From Alphaproteobacteria bacterium (lineage in GTDB: Bacteria; Pseudomonadota; Alphaproteobacteria; Rhizobiales; Beijerinckiaceae): a stretch of DNA of 64,000 bases. This document shows, piece by piece, positions 29,488 through 42,029 of the stretch (positions are counted from its first letter, which is position 1; the number at the start of each line of letters is the position of its first letter). The notes beneath the pieces are model-generated. The model made no database searches and was not told where the DNA came from. It saw only the letters and a list, made by a program, of their open reading frames with translations. The DNA lies in NCBI GenBank assembly GCA_016869555.1, contig VGDY01000001.1, positions 1 through 64,000 on the forward strand, written 5' to 3'. The translations under genes were made by a program, and so were the position numbers.

Positions 29488-30753
29488 ATGCGGGAAATTA
29501 AACTCTCGGACTTGAAAGCCAAGTCCGCCGCCGAACTCCTCGCTTTCGCCGAAGAGCATGAAGTCGAAAACGCCTCTCTTCTGCGCAAGCAGGAGCTGCT
29601 ATTCGCGATTTTGAAACAATTCGCCAGCCGCGACGTCGAAATCGTCGGCGTCGGCGTCGTCGAAGTGCTGCAGGACGGCTTTGGTTTCCTGCGCTCGCCC
29701 GACGCGAACTATCTCGCCGGTCCCGACGACATTTACGTCTCGCCCTCGCAGATCCGAAAGTTCGGCCTGCGCACCGGCGACACGGTCGAAGGCATGATCC
29801 GCAGCCCGAAGGAAGGCGAACGCTATTTCGCGCTGCTCAAGGTCAACAGCATCAATTTCGAAGATCCCGAGAAGGTGCGCCACAAGGTGCCCTTCGACAA
29901 TCTTACCCCGCTCTATCCGGACGAACGGCTGAAGCTCGAAATCGAAGACCCGACCAAGAAGGATTATTCTTCCCGCGTCATCGATCTCGTCGCGCCGATC
30001 GGCAAGGGGCAGCGCGCGCTGGTCGTGGCGCCGCCGCGCACCGGCAAGACCGTGCTGCTGCAGAATATCGCGCAGTCGATCGCGACCAACCATCCCGAGT
30101 GCTATCTGATCGTGCTGCTCATCGACGAGCGGCCCGAGGAAGTGACCGACATGCAGCGTTCGGTGAAGGGCGAGGTCGTCTCCTCGACCTTCGACGAGCC
30201 GGCGGTGCGCCATGTGCAGGTCGCCGAAATGGTGATCGAAAAGGCGAAGCGTCTCGTCGAACATGGCCGCGACGTGGTGATCCTTCTTGATTCGATCACG
30301 CGGCTCGGGCGCGCCTACAACACCGTGGTGCCGTCGTCTGGCAAGGTGCTCACCGGCGGCGTCGACGCCAACGCATTGCAACGGCCGAAGCGCTTCTTCG
30401 GCGCGGCGCGCAATATCGAAGAGGGCGGTTCGCTCACCATCATCGCGACGGCGCTGATCGACACCGGCTCGCGCATGGACGAAGTGATTTTCGAAGAGTT
30501 CAAGGGCACCGGCAACAGCGAGATCATTCTCGACCGCAAGGTGTCCGACAAGCGCATTTTCCCGGCGCTGGACATCACCCGTTCCGGCACCCGCAAGGAA
30601 GAGCTGCTGGTCGCCGGCGATATCCTCAAGAAGATGTATGTGCTGCGCCGTATCCTCAATCCGATGGGCACGGTCGACGCGATCGAATTTTTGCTTGGGA
30701 AGCTTCGCGAGACCAAGAACAATCAGGGCTTCTTCGATTCGATGAATACGTAG
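29488..30753 (+). CDS. rho: Transcription termination factor Rho
   Basis: [58 protein letters not shown]. Confidence 0.98.
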   Translation: MREIKLSDLKAKSAAELLAFAEEHEVENASLLRKQELLFAILKQFASRDVEIVGVGVVEVLQDGFGFLRSPDANYLAGPDDIYVSPSQIRKFGLRTGDTVEGMIRSPKEGERYFALLKVNSINFEDPEKVRHKVPFDNLTPLYPDERLKLEIEDPTKKDYSSRVIDLVAPIGKGQRALVVAPPRTGKTVLLQNIAQSIATNHPECYLIVLLIDERPEEVTDMQRSVKGEVVSSTFDEPAVRHVQVAEMVIEKAKRLVEHGRDVVILLDSITRLGRAYNTVVPSSGKVLTGGVDANALQRPKRFFGAARNIEEGGSLTIIATALIDTGSRMDEVIFEEFKGTGNSEIILDRKVSDKRIFPALDITRSGTRKEELLVAGDILKKMYVLRRILNPMGTVDAIEFLLGKLRETKNNQGFFDSMNT

Positions 30754-30779
30754 CGCGAAACTATCGCGGGACGGATGTT

Positions 30780-31292
30780 CTAACTTTTCATGCGAAGCGC
30801 CATGAGCGTTTCATCGAGATAATCGCCGTCGCCGTTCTTCGCTGAGCGTTCTTCGACGCCATAGGCGCGAAATCCCCATCGCTCGTAAAAGCGCAGCGCG
30901 CGGAGATTTGTTGAGACGACGGTGAGCGTCACGATTTCGACCTTCGCGCGCGCTTCGTCGATCAGTCCTTTCATGATTTCATCAGCGGCGCCCGATCCAC
31001 GATGCGCCGCCTTCACATACATGCCGTAGAGCAGCGCCTTGTGGCGTGTCTTTACGCCGTCGCTCCATGCGAGTCCGCCGACGCCGATAAGTTGAGAGCG
31101 TTCGGCGTTGAAGGCGCCGATGACAAAGTCGCGCGTAAGGCGGGCGGCGACGGCGGACAGCGCGACATGCGCTTCATCCTCCGGCGCATAGCGAAACGCC
31201 CGGGGCTCAAGCGTGAAGCTCTCGAAGCGCAGCGACTGAAAGTCCTGCGCGTCCGGCGCATTGAGCCGGCGACATATTGCCCGCATTCGCAT
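30780..31292 (-). CDS. GNAT family N-acetyltransferase
   Basis: LLYGMYVKAAHRGSGAADEIMKGLIDEARAKVEIVTLTVVSTNLRALRFYERWGFRAYG. Confidence 0.88.
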   Translation of the reverse strand: MRMRAICRRLNAPDAQDFQSLRFESFTLEPRAFRYAPEDEAHVALSAVAARLTRDFVIGAFNAERSQLIGVGGLAWSDGVKTRHKALLYGMYVKAAHRGSGAADEIMKGLIDEARAKVEIVTLTVVSTNLRALRFYERWGFRAYGVEERSAKNGDGDYLDETLMALRMKS

Positions 31293-31491
31293 ATGTCTTT
31301 GTGCCGGACAGGCCTTGCGAATTCCAGCGGCGAAAGGAATAAGCGGCGCGCATGTTCAAGGATTTCGCCAAGTTTCGGTCCCCGATTCACGACGTCGCGA
31401 GGTGGATCGACAAATACCGTTTTGTGCGGTGCAGCATCTATCGTCTCGGGTTCTCGAGGTCTGCGTGGCGCCGCCGGGAAGACGCGGCGCC

Positions 31492-32790
31492 GTGAGTTCG
31501 CCCGACACGATTTTCGCGCTGGGCACGGCCGCAGGACGCGCCGCCATCGCCATCATCCGGATTTCGGGGCCGGGGGCGGGGGAGGCGCTCAAGGCGCTCG
31601 CCGGCAGGCTTCCGGAGCCGCGGCGGGCGGCATTCGCGATCCTGCGCGATCCCGCGAGCGGCGAGACGCTCGACCGCGGCGTCGCGTTGTTCTTTCCCGG
31701 CCCCGCGTCCTCGACCGGCGAGGATTGCGCCGAGCTGCAGCTCCATGGCGGCCGCGCGGTGGTCGAGGGGGCGCTTGCCGCGCTGAAGCGGCTTCCCGGC
31801 CTGCGGCCGGCGGAGCCCGGCGAATTCGCCCGGCGGGGCTTCGCCAATGGCAAGCTCGATCTCTCCCAGGCGGAGGCGCTCGCCGATCTTATCGATGCGC
31901 AGACGCAGACGCAGCGCCGGCAGGCGTTGCGGATCGCCGGCGGCGCGCTTCGGCGCAAAGTCGAGGGCTGGCGGGGCGTGCTCGTCGAGGCGTTGGCGCT
32001 GCTTGAAGCCGAGCTCGATTTCAGCGACGAGGGCGATGTCGGGGCTTTCGCGCCGGCGCGGGTCGCCGCGCTGCTGGCGCCGCTCGCCGAGGATATGCGC
32101 GCGGCGCTGCGTCTCGCTCCGGCGTCCGAGCGCATGCGCGAGGGCTTCACGGTGATGATCCTCGGCCGGCCTAATGTCGGAAAATCGACATTAATCAATG
32201 CGTTAACCGAGCGTGACCTTGCCATCGTGTCGACCATCCCCGGCACGACACGGGACATGATCGAGGCACATCTCGACATCGGCGGTCTGCCGGTCACTCT
32301 CATCGACACGGCGGGGCTGCGGGAGGCGTCGGACGAGATCGAACGGATCGGCGTCGATCGGACGTTGGCGCGCATCGAGTCCGCCGATCTGGCGTTGTGG
32401 CTGTCGGATTCGGGCGAGGCGCCGCCGAGCGGAGACGTCGAGACGATCCGAGTCGCAACCAAAACCGATCTGCGACCTGCGTCCGAGGGCGCGATCGGAA
32501 TCTGCGCGTTGACCGGCGATGGCCTCGAAACGCTCGCCGCCGCGATCGAAGCCCGCGCCCGCGCGCGGCTGGGCGACGGCGCGTCGGCGCTGATCGTGAG
32601 AGAAAGGCATCGCCTTGCGCTGGAACAGGCGGTAGAAGGCGTCGAAGCTGTGATCGGCCGGGACGCGGCGCTGGAGCTTCAGGCCGAAGAATTGCGCCGC
32701 GCGGCGCGCGCGCTGGGGCGGATCGTCGGCGCCGTCGATGTCGAGGACGTGCTTGACGCGGTTTTCTCGCGATTCTGTATCGGCAAATGA
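31492..32790 (+). CDS. mnmE: tRNA uridine-5-carboxymethylaminomethyl(34) synthesis GTPase MnmE
   Basis: DTIFALGTAAGRAAIAIIRISGPGA...VMILGRPNVGKSTLINALTERDLAIVSTIPGTTRDMIEAHLDIGGLPVTLIDTAGLRE...FCIGK. Confidence 0.96.
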   Translation: MSSPDTIFALGTAAGRAAIAIIRISGPGAGEALKALAGRLPEPRRAAFAILRDPASGETLDRGVALFFPGPASSTGEDCAELQLHGGRAVVEGALAALKRLPGLRPAEPGEFARRGFANGKLDLSQAEALADLIDAQTQTQRRQALRIAGGALRRKVEGWRGVLVEALALLEAELDFSDEGDVGAFAPARVAALLAPLAEDMRAALRLAPASERMREGFTVMILGRPNVGKSTLINALTERDLAIVSTIPGTTRDMIEAHLDIGGLPVTLIDTAGLREASDEIERIGVDRTLARIESADLALWLSDSGEAPPSGDVETIRVATKTDLRPASEGAIGICALTGDGLETLAAAIEARARARLGDGASALIVRERHRLALEQAVEGVEAVIGRDAALELQAEELRRAARALGRIVGAVDVEDVLDAVFSRFCIGK

Positions 32791-32792
32791 TA

Positions 32793-32808
32793 TGTTTCAC
32801 GTGAAACA
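32793..32808. promoter_or_regulatory. parS: parS site TGTTTCACGTGAAACA
   Basis: Perfect 16-bp palindrome between mnmE and mnmG. Confidence 0.93.
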
Positions 32809-32811
32809 GGC

Positions 32812-34662
32812 TTGCCCATGAGAAGAGATTTCGACGTGATCGTGATCGGCGGCGGCCACGCCGGCTGCGAGGCCGCTGCCGCGGCGGCGCGGCTCGGCGC
32901 GCGCACCGCGGTGGTCACCCAGAATCGCGACAAGATCGGCGAAATGTCCTGCAACCCGGCGATCGGCGGGCTGGGGAAGGGTCAGCTGGTTCGCGAGATC
33001 GACGCGCTTGACGGGCTGATGGGCCGTGTCGCCGACGCCGCCGGCATTCAGTTCCGGGTGCTCAACCGCTCCAAGGGCCCTGCGGTGCGCGGTCCGCGCG
33101 CCCAGGCCGACCGCAGGCTCTATCGCGCGGCGATGCAGGCGGCGCTGGCCGAAACTGAAAATCTGACGATCGTCGAAGCCGCCGTCGAAGATCTTCTGGT
33201 CGAGCGCGGCGACATTCGCGGGGTCGTCACGCCGGACGGCGAGATTCGGGCGTCGAGCGTGGTCGTCGCTACCGGCACCTTCCTCGGCGGCGTGATCCAT
33301 ATTGGCGATGAACGAACGCCGGCCGGCCGGATGGGCGATGCGCCCTCGAACGCGCTGAGCCGGCGGTTGCGCGCGGCGGGCTTTGCGGTGGCGCGGCTCA
33401 AGACCGGCACGCCGCCGCGGCTCGACGGCCGCACCATCCGCTGGGCGGCGCTCGAAGAACAATGGGGCGATCCGACGCCGGAGCCCTTTTCCTATCTGAC
33501 GACGAAGATCGACAATCGGCAGATCGCCTGCGGCGTCACCCGCACGACACCTGCCGCGCATCGCATCATTCTCGACGATCTGCATCGCTCGCCGATGCGC
33601 ACCGGGGCGATCTCCGGCCCAGGACCGCGCTATTGCCCGTCGATCGAGGATAAGGTCACGCGTTTCGCCGACCGCGACGCGCATCAGATTTTCCTCGAAC
33701 CCGAGGGGCTCGACGACGACACCGTCTATCCGAACGGGGTCTCGACCTCGCTGCCGGAAGCGACCCAGCAGGCGTTCATAAACGCGATACCGGGCCTGGA
33801 GGAGGCGCGAATTCTGCGGCCGGGCTATGCGATCGAATATGATTATGTCGATCCGCGCGAATTGTCGGCGACGCTCGAAACCAAGCGGATCGGCGGGCTT
33901 TTCTTCGCCGGCCAGATCAACGGCACCACCGGCTATGAGGAGGCAGCGGCGCAAGGATTGCTGGCCGGACTCAATGCCGCGCGCCATGCCGCGGGCGGCG
34001 CCGCGATCGTCTTCGATCGCGCCGAGGCCTATCTCGGCGTGATGATCGACGATCTCGTCACCCGCGGGGTCGCCGAGCCCTATCGCATGTTCACCTCGCG
34101 CGCCGAATATCGCCTGTCGCTGCGCGCCGACAACGCCGACGAGCGGCTGACGTCGCGCGGGATCGAGATCGGCTGCGTTGGCGCCCGGCGCGCCGGGCAT
34201 TTTCGCGACCGCGCCGAACGTCTCGCCGCCGGCCGCGCGCTGCTGCAGTCGCGCGAACTGACGTCGGCGGCGGCGAAGCGCCACGGGCTGCCGGTCAATC
34301 AGGACGGTCTACGCCGCAGCGCCTATGCGCTGCTGTCATTCCCCGACATCACGCTCGATCGCCTCGCATCGATCTGGCCGGAGTTCGGCGGAATCGATCA
34401 GGACACAACGGAACGGCTTGAGACGGAGGCGCGCTACGCCGTCTATCTCGACCGCCAGCAGGCCGATATAGACGCGTATCGACGCGACGAACGCCTCGCT
34501 TTGCCGGAGGGGTTAGACTATGCGGCGATCGCCGGCCTGTCGGCGGAATTGCGCGGCAAGCTCAGTTTTCTGCGCCCGCGCACGATCGGCCAGGCGCAGC
34601 GCATCGACGGCATGACGCCGTCGGCGCTCACCTTGTTGGCGGCGCGGGCGCGCCGCGCGTGA
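32812..34662 (+). CDS. mnmG: tRNA uridine-5-carboxymethylaminomethyl(34) synthesis enzyme MnmG
   Basis: [32 protein letters not shown]...[25 protein letters not shown]. Confidence 0.97.
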   Translation: MPMRRDFDVIVIGGGHAGCEAAAAAARLGARTAVVTQNRDKIGEMSCNPAIGGLGKGQLVREIDALDGLMGRVADAAGIQFRVLNRSKGPAVRGPRAQADRRLYRAAMQAALAETENLTIVEAAVEDLLVERGDIRGVVTPDGEIRASSVVVATGTFLGGVIHIGDERTPAGRMGDAPSNALSRRLRAAGFAVARLKTGTPPRLDGRTIRWAALEEQWGDPTPEPFSYLTTKIDNRQIACGVTRTTPAAHRIILDDLHRSPMRTGAISGPGPRYCPSIEDKVTRFADRDAHQIFLEPEGLDDDTVYPNGVSTSLPEATQQAFINAIPGLEEARILRPGYAIEYDYVDPRELSATLETKRIGGLFFAGQINGTTGYEEAAAQGLLAGLNAARHAAGGAAIVFDRAEAYLGVMIDDLVTRGVAEPYRMFTSRAEYRLSLRADNADERLTSRGIEIGCVGARRAGHFRDRAERLAAGRALLQSRELTSAAAKRHGLPVNQDGLRRSAYALLSFPDITLDRLASIWPEFGGIDQDTTERLETEARYAVYLDRQQADIDAYRRDERLALPEGLDYAAIAGLSAELRGKLSFLRPRTIGQAQRIDGMTPSALTLLAARARRA

Positions 34663-35297
34663 CCGGCCAATCGGGCCGGGACGAAGCGCTGAAACTTTTT
34701 CCGGCGCTCGCGGCGATTGAGGCGGAGCTGGGGACTTACGCCGATCTGCTGAAGCGCTGGCAGGCGAAGATCAATCTCGTGTCCACAGCGACGCTCGACG
34801 ACATCTGGCTGCGGCATTTCGCCGATTCGGCGCAGGTCCTAGCGGCGGCGCCGCATATCTCGCGCTGGGCGGACTTGGGCTCGGGCGCGGGCTTTCCGGG
34901 AATGGTGACGGCGTTGTTGCTGAAATCGACGCCGGGCGCCGTGGTCCATTTGATCGAAAGCGATCAACGCAAGGCGAGCTTCCTGCGGGCTGTTTCACGT
35001 GAAACAGCGGCGTCGGCGATCATCCATGCCGAACGGATCGAAGCTGCTCTACCCAAATTGGCCGGAAAAATCGACGGCGTCAGCGCCCGCGCGCTCGCGT
35101 CGCTGCCGCGCCTCCTGCAGCTTGCCGAAAAGCCGCTGACGGCAGGCGCCATTGGCGTGTTTTTAAAGGGGGAAGAATGGCAAGATGAATTGACCGCCGT
35201 CGAAGCGCTCGGTAGTTTCACTTGCGAGTCGGCGGAAAGCCGCACCCGCCCGGGCGCGCGCATCGTCGTGATCAAGCGCAAGGCTTCCCCATCGTGA
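34659..35297 (+). CDS. rsmG: 16S rRNA (guanine(527)-N(7))-methyltransferase RsmG
   Basis: [59 protein letters not shown]. Confidence 0.96.
   Translation: MTGQSGRDEALKLFPALAAIEAELGTYADLLKRWQAKINLVSTATLDDIWLRHFADSAQVLAAAPHISRWADLGSGAGFPGMVTALLLKSTPGAVVHLIESDQRKASFLRAVSRETAASAIIHAERIEAALPKLAGKIDGVSARALASLPRLLQLAEKPLTAGAIGVFLKGEEWQDELTAVEALGSFTCESAESRTRPGARIVVIKRKASPS
34991..35006. promoter_or_regulatory. parS: parS site TGTTTCACGTGAAACA within rsmG
   Basis: Perfect 16-bp palindrome, lying in frame and encoding part of AVSRETAAS. Confidence 0.93.
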
Positions 35298-36106
35298 CCG
35301 CTTCGACGTCGCCGCGCATCCTTGTGCTGGCCAATCAAAAGGGCGGCGTGGGCAAGACGACCACCGCCATCAATCTCGGCACCGCGCTCGCGGCGGTCGG
35401 CGAGGACGTGCTGGTCATCGACCTCGACCCGCAAGGCAATGCGTCGACAGGGCTCGGCATCGATCGCCAGCACCGGCCGATTTCGACCTATGACGTGCTT
35501 CTCGGCGAATCGAGCCTCGCCGACGCGATCATCGCCACGGCGGTGCCGCGCCTGTCGATCGCGCCGTCGACTTTGGATCTCCTCGGCGTCGAGCTCGAAA
35601 TCGCCAATGACAAGGACCGCGCCTACAGGTTGAAGCGCGCCTTCGCCGAGCTGGCGGCCGAGCATGATGAAGAGCGGCGCTACAGCTATATTCTCATCGA
35701 CTGCCCGCCGTCGCTAAATCTATTAACTATCAATGCATTAGCTAGCAGCGACGCCGTCGTCGTGCCGCTCCAGTGCGAATTTTTTGCGCTCGAAGGCCTG
35801 TCGCAACTGCTCTCGACCGTCGAACAGGTCAAGCAGACACTCAACCAGAAGTTGTCGATCCACGGGGTCGTTCTGACCATGTACGACCCGCGCAACAATC
35901 TCGCCAATCAGGTCGCCGCCGACGTGCGCCGCTTCATGGGCGAGAAGGTCTATGACACGATGATTCCGCGCAACGTCAGGGTTTCCGAGGCGCCGTCGCA
36001 CGGCAAGCCGGTGCTGCTCTATGACCTCAAATGCGCCGGCAGTCAGGCCTATCTCAAGCTCGCCTCGGAAGTGATCCAGCGCGAGAAGCGGCTGCGCGCG
36101 GCTTAA
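35294..36106 (+). CDS. parA: Chromosome partitioning ATPase ParA/Soj
   Basis: RILVLANQKGGVGKTTTAINLGTALAAVGEDVLVIDLDPQGNASTGLGI; GTG start overlaps the rsmG stop. Confidence 0.97.
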   Translation: MTASTSPRILVLANQKGGVGKTTTAINLGTALAAVGEDVLVIDLDPQGNASTGLGIDRQHRPISTYDVLLGESSLADAIIATAVPRLSIAPSTLDLLGVELEIANDKDRAYRLKRAFAELAAEHDEERRYSYILIDCPPSLNLLTINALASSDAVVVPLQCEFFALEGLSQLLSTVEQVKQTLNQKLSIHGVVLTMYDPRNNLANQVAADVRRFMGEKVYDTMIPRNVRVSEAPSHGKPVLLYDLKCAGSQAYLKLASEVIQREKRLRAA

Positions 36107-36128
36107 CGGAAAGAGGAGCGTCTCGAAG

Positions 36129-36998
36129 ATGGCGGAGGATTCCCGGCGCCGGCTCGGCCGCGGATTGGCGGCGCTTCTCGGCGAGGCCGCGGCGGACACA
36201 GCTCCGATCGAACGACCGCGGGGACCGCGTAAGGCGCCGATCGAATTCCTGCGCGCCAATCCGCGCAATCCGCGCACTTCCTTTGGCGAGGAAGATCTCG
36301 CCGAACTGACCGCGTCGATCCGCGAGAAGGGCGTGATCCAGCCGATCATCGTGCGCGTCATCGCCGGCGTCGCCGACGCTTATGAAATCATCGCTGGAGA
36401 ACGTCGTTGGCGCGCGGCGCAGATGGCGGGACTCTCCGACGTGCCGGTCGTCATTCATGAGGCCGACGACAAGGAAGCGCTCGAACTCGCGATCATCGAA
36501 AATGTTCAACGCGCCGATCTCAATGCGATTGAGGAAGCGAAGGGCTATGAGCGGCTCGGCGCGGAGTTCGGCTATGCGCATGGCGAGATCGCGAAAATCA
36601 TCGGCAAGAGCCGTTCTCACATCGCCAACACGATACGTCTGCTGAATTTGCCGGAAGCGGCGAAAAAGCTCGTGAGCGAAGGCGCGATCTCCGCCGGCCA
36701 TGCGCGCGCGCTGCTCGCGGTCGCCGACCCGGCGGCGGTGGCGCGGCGCATCGTCGAACAGGGACTGACGGTTCGCGACGTCGAACGACTGGCTCAAGAG
36801 CAGAGCGAGAAGGTTCGACCGACGAAACATGCCGCGCGCGTCGCCAAGGACGCCGATACGCGCGCGATCGAAAAGAGTTTAAGCGACGCGCTCGGCTTGA
36901 ACGTCGAACTGCGGCCGAACGGCGAGAAGGGCGAAGTGCGGATCAAATATCGCTCGCTCGATCAGCTTCAATCGATCTGCCGTCTCCTTACGGAATAG
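36129..36998 (+). CDS. parB: Chromosome partitioning protein ParB/Spo0J
   Basis: RLGRGLAALLGE...NPRNPRTSFGEEDLAELTASIREKGVIQPIIVR...YEIIAGERRWRAAQMAG. Confidence 0.97.
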   Translation: MAEDSRRRLGRGLAALLGEAAADTAPIERPRGPRKAPIEFLRANPRNPRTSFGEEDLAELTASIREKGVIQPIIVRVIAGVADAYEIIAGERRWRAAQMAGLSDVPVVIHEADDKEALELAIIENVQRADLNAIEEAKGYERLGAEFGYAHGEIAKIIGKSRSHIANTIRLLNLPEAAKKLVSEGAISAGHARALLAVADPAAVARRIVEQGLTVRDVERLAQEQSEKVRPTKHAARVAKDADTRAIEKSLSDALGLNVELRPNGEKGEVRIKYRSLDQLQSICRLLTE

Positions 36999-37043
36999 GC
37001 TGTCGCGCGGACGCGTTTCGTCGCCTCGGTTCACGGCCTCTCC

Positions 37044-37153
37044 GCGTCATGCCCGCGCTTGTCGCGGGCATCCACGCGGCGCCGCCTCGCTAGCTTTGCA
37101 GCCTTTGCGAATCGTCTCGACGTGGATGGCCGGGACAAGCCCGGCCATGACGC
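37044..37153. repeat. Composite palindromic intergenic element (GCGTCATGCCCGCGCTTGTCGCGGGCATCCACG ... CGTGGATGGCCGGGACAAGCCCGGCCATGACGC)
   Basis: Outer GCGTCATG/CATGACGC arms plus two inner hairpins, read directly. Confidence 0.85.
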
Positions 37154-37170
37154 CTGAGGAGCGCCGCCGC

Positions 37171-37848
37171 TTACGCGTGCAGGCCTGGCGAGAGCATCCG
37201 ATGGACGCGAGTCATGAAGGCGACGGCGAAGAGCGGCGTCAGCACATTCAGTCCCGGCGTCGCGACGAAGACGGCGATGAACAGTCCTGCGACGAACAGC
37301 CAGAAGGCGTGGCGACGGCGCAATTCTTCCGACTCCTGCAGAGAACGAAAGCGCGTCGCCGCGAAGAGAAAATATTCGCGACCGAACAGATAGGCGTTGG
37401 CCAGCAGAAAGGCCGCGGCGTTTATTCCCGGCACGAACAGCAGCAGCAGCGCGAAGAAATTGACGATCGCCGAGACGCCGGCAAAGCGCAGCCCCATGAA
37501 AATCGCCTGCGTCGCGGGAATGGTGCGCCCGCGCTGTCCGAGCGGATAGAGGTCCGCTTCGACATGATCGGCGAGATCGTCGAGAAACAGTCCCGACACG
37601 AGCACCGAGACCGGCGCGATGAGAAAGGCCATCAGAAAAAACAGGCCGGCGCCGGTCGCATAGGATAGCGCCGTCCGCAGCCAGGGATGGTCGACCATCA
37701 CGAAGGACAAGGCGAGTCTGTCGAGACCGACCCAAGCCAATGCAAGCAGCAGCAAGGTCATGCCGAGACTCTTGACGAGGACCGCGCGGAACGGCGGCGT
37801 CATGATCTGGCGCAGCGCCGCCAGGGCGGCTTCGAACATTTCGGTCAT
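37171..37848 (-). CDS. EI24-domain / CysZ-like membrane protein
   Basis: MTPPFRAVLVKSLGMTLLLLALAWVGLDRL...GREYFLFAATRFRSLQESEELRRRH. Confidence 0.85.
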   Translation of the reverse strand: MTEMFEAALAALRQIMTPPFRAVLVKSLGMTLLLLALAWVGLDRLALSFVMVDHPWLRTALSYATGAGLFFLMAFLIAPVSVLVSGLFLDDLADHVEADLYPLGQRGRTIPATQAIFMGLRFAGVSAIVNFFALLLLFVPGINAAAFLLANAYLFGREYFLFAATRFRSLQESEELRRRHAFWLFVAGLFIAVFVATPGLNVLTPLFAVAFMTRVHRMLSPGLHA

Positions 37849-37961
37849 GGCGAGATGATCACCGCGAGTCGATCCTGGCGGCGCGAGAGGCGCGTCGCAT
37901 CCGCCATGCAGATGGCGCGTCGCGCGACTCAGCGCAAGCGCGTTTACGCGATTCGCTCGCG

Positions 37962-38561
37962 CTATTTGGCGAGATGCGCTTCGAGATTATGAAGGCCTTT
38001 CTCGAACATATCGCCGATCATTCTGTCGCGGCTGACGAAAATATTCATCGCCCGGCTCATGAGGCCGGCGTCGCCCGACATGCTCCAGACGACATGAGTC
38101 TTATGGGCGGCGGAGTCGCCCCCGAAACCGAAAGTGCGCGCGAGCCACCGTCCCTGCGTCACTTCGCCGTCGGGCGCGAGAAAAAAGGTCGCCTCATTGG
38201 TCGCGGCGAAGGGTTTTCGCATATCGAGCTTGAGGTGGACCCGCTCGCCCGGCTGACTGTCCAATATGGTCATGCGTCCGGCGCCGACCGTCCTGTCGCC
38301 GGACCATTCGAAAGCGGCCCCGGGACCGGCCGCAGGTCCCTCGTAGCGGGTTTCAGCGTTGGGATCGAGCTTCGCCCAGGGCGACCAGTATTCCCAATTG
38401 CGCAGATCGTTGATCGCGGCGAACGCCGCGCGCGGCGGCGCGTCGATCACCGTCTCGCGCCGCACCACGAAACGATCCGGCTGAAGATAAACCGCCAGTG
38501 CGAGCAAAGCGGCGCCGTAGCAAATCACGAGAAACAGCAAGCCGGTCATCAATGCCTCCAA
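37962..38561 (-). CDS. SRPBCC family protein (polyketide cyclase/dehydrase-like)
   Basis: DRFVVRRETVIDAPPRAAFAAINDLRNWEYWSPWAKLDPNAETRYEGPAAGPGAAFEWSG. Confidence 0.88.
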   Translation of the reverse strand: MEALMTGLLFLVICYGAALLALAVYLQPDRFVVRRETVIDAPPRAAFAAINDLRNWEYWSPWAKLDPNAETRYEGPAAGPGAAFEWSGDRTVGAGRMTILDSQPGERVHLKLDMRKPFAATNEATFFLAPDGEVTQGRWLARTFGFGGDSAAHKTHVVWSMSGDAGLMSRAMNIFVSRDRMIGDMFEKGLHNLEAHLAK

Positions 38562-38612
38562 ATGCCTGCGCCGCGCGAGCCCGCGACTGAACTAGCGCGC
38601 CGGGCCTGGGCT

Positions 38613-40525
<1,913 letters not shown>

Positions 40526-40582
40526 CTATCGCATATGTCGAGAGATTCAAACCCGCGCAGGCGAGATATGGAATAATTGGCG

Positions 40583-40972
40583 TCAGCCCTGCTGGGCGGG
40601 GGTCGTAACGACCAGTCCCTCGAGCTCCGGCCTCACCGTGATCTGGCAGCACAGCCGGGAATTCGGCTTCACGTCGAAGGCGAAGTCGAGCATGTCCTCT
40701 TCCATCTGCGACGCTTTGCCCGCCTTTTCCGTCCAATTTTCATCGACATAGACATGGCAGGTGGCGCAGGCGCAGGCGCCGCCGCATTCGGCGGCGATTT
40801 CGGGAATGTCGTTGCGGCGCGCGGTCTCCATGACGGTGGAGCCGACCTCGCCCTCGACGGTGCGGGCTTGACCGTGCGAATCGATGAAGGTGATCTTGAC
40901 CTTTGTCGGCGCGCCGCCGCCGGGCTCGGCGCCATAGCGGGTCGCCGCATCCTCAAAGCTCATTTTCGCCAT
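40583..40972 (-). CDS. 2Fe-2S ferredoxin
   Basis: AAECGGACACATCHVYVDENWTEKAG...NSRLCCQI; ORF extends to 41002. Confidence 0.94.
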   Translation of the reverse strand: MAKMSFEDAATRYGAEPGGGAPTKVKITFIDSHGQARTVEGEVGSTVMETARRNDIPEIAAECGGACACATCHVYVDENWTEKAGKASQMEEDMLDFAFDVKPNSRLCCQITVRPELEGLVVTTPAQQG

Positions 40973-41200
40973 GACGCCTGTCTCTTCCTCGTACATGCTC
41001 AAAGTTCCCGGCGCTTCCGATGTCCGCAGGGCGGAAAGCCATGATCTTTGTTCGTTCGCGCCGCGCGCGGTTCGCCGGCGGGCGCCTAAATCGTCGCCGT
41101 CCAGTTACCACCCGCCCGTTGACGGCGCTAGCCCCTCCTGGCGCGCCCCCGGGGCCGCATTCCAGTGGCTTAGCGGATTGAAGCCGCAAGAGGCGCGCTG

Positions 41201-42004
41201 ATGACGGACATCGCTTTAGGCTTTCGCAACGCCGACGGCGCCATGCGGCCCGACCTGACCCGCTGTCTCGATTTCATGAACCGGACGCCCTTTTTCAGGC
41301 GCTACAAGCAGGAGACCTGGGACGCGCTGCAGATATCGGGAAACAGCAGAATATTGGACGTGGCCTGCGGCGTCGGCTTTGACGTCATCGAACTGGCGCG
41401 GCGTTTCCCAGACGCAAATGTCTGCGGTCTCGACCCGTCGCTGGGCTTTCTCGAGCTGGCGCGGCAACGAGCGCAGGGCCTCGCCAATGCGCGCTTCGTT
41501 GGCGGCGACTCGCGCCGTCTGCCGTTCGGCGACGGCCGCTTCGACGCGGTCCGGATCGACCGCTCGTTGCAGCATATCAGCGCCCCTGTCGAGGCGTTAC
41601 GCGAAATGGTTCGGGTGACCCGCAGGGGCGGCAGAATCGTCGTCGCCGAGCCCGATTGGGGAACTTTTTTCGTCTACAACGGCGATCTCGCAAGCAGCGC
41701 CAAGATCGCCGGATTCTGGGAAAAGTCTTTTGCCAATCCCTATATCGGCAGAGAAGCCGGCGTTCTGCTGCAGCAGTGCGGCGTCGAGAGCATCGGCTGT
41801 CAGGCGCAGGCGCTCGTCGTCAGGGACGAGGCGGCGGCGGACATTATTTTCGATCTGACGCGCGTGACGGACAATTGCGTCGCCGCGCGCGTGTTGACGC
41901 AAGTCGAGGCGGAACGTTGGCGCCTGGCGACTCAGGCGGCCTGCGAGAGCGGCGCGTTTCTCGCCTGCCTCAATATCATGCTGTGGGACGGCTCGATCCC
42001 CTGA
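41201..42004 (+). CDS. Class I SAM-dependent methyltransferase
   Basis: SRILDVACGVGFDVIELARRFPDANVCGLDPSLGFLELARQRA. Confidence 0.88.
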   Translation: MTDIALGFRNADGAMRPDLTRCLDFMNRTPFFRRYKQETWDALQISGNSRILDVACGVGFDVIELARRFPDANVCGLDPSLGFLELARQRAQGLANARFVGGDSRRLPFGDGRFDAVRIDRSLQHISAPVEALREMVRVTRRGGRIVVAEPDWGTFFVYNGDLASSAKIAGFWEKSFANPYIGREAGVLLQQCGVESIGCQAQALVVRDEAAADIIFDLTRVTDNCVAARVLTQVEAERWRLATQAACESGAFLACLNIMLWDGSIP

Positions 42005-42029
42005 ACGGGGCGCGTCGGCGTCGGCCACG

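Noticed and set aside
32797-34284. 495-aa minus-strand ORF opposite mnmG
   Set aside because: Antisense shadow ORF; plus strand is unambiguous MnmG.
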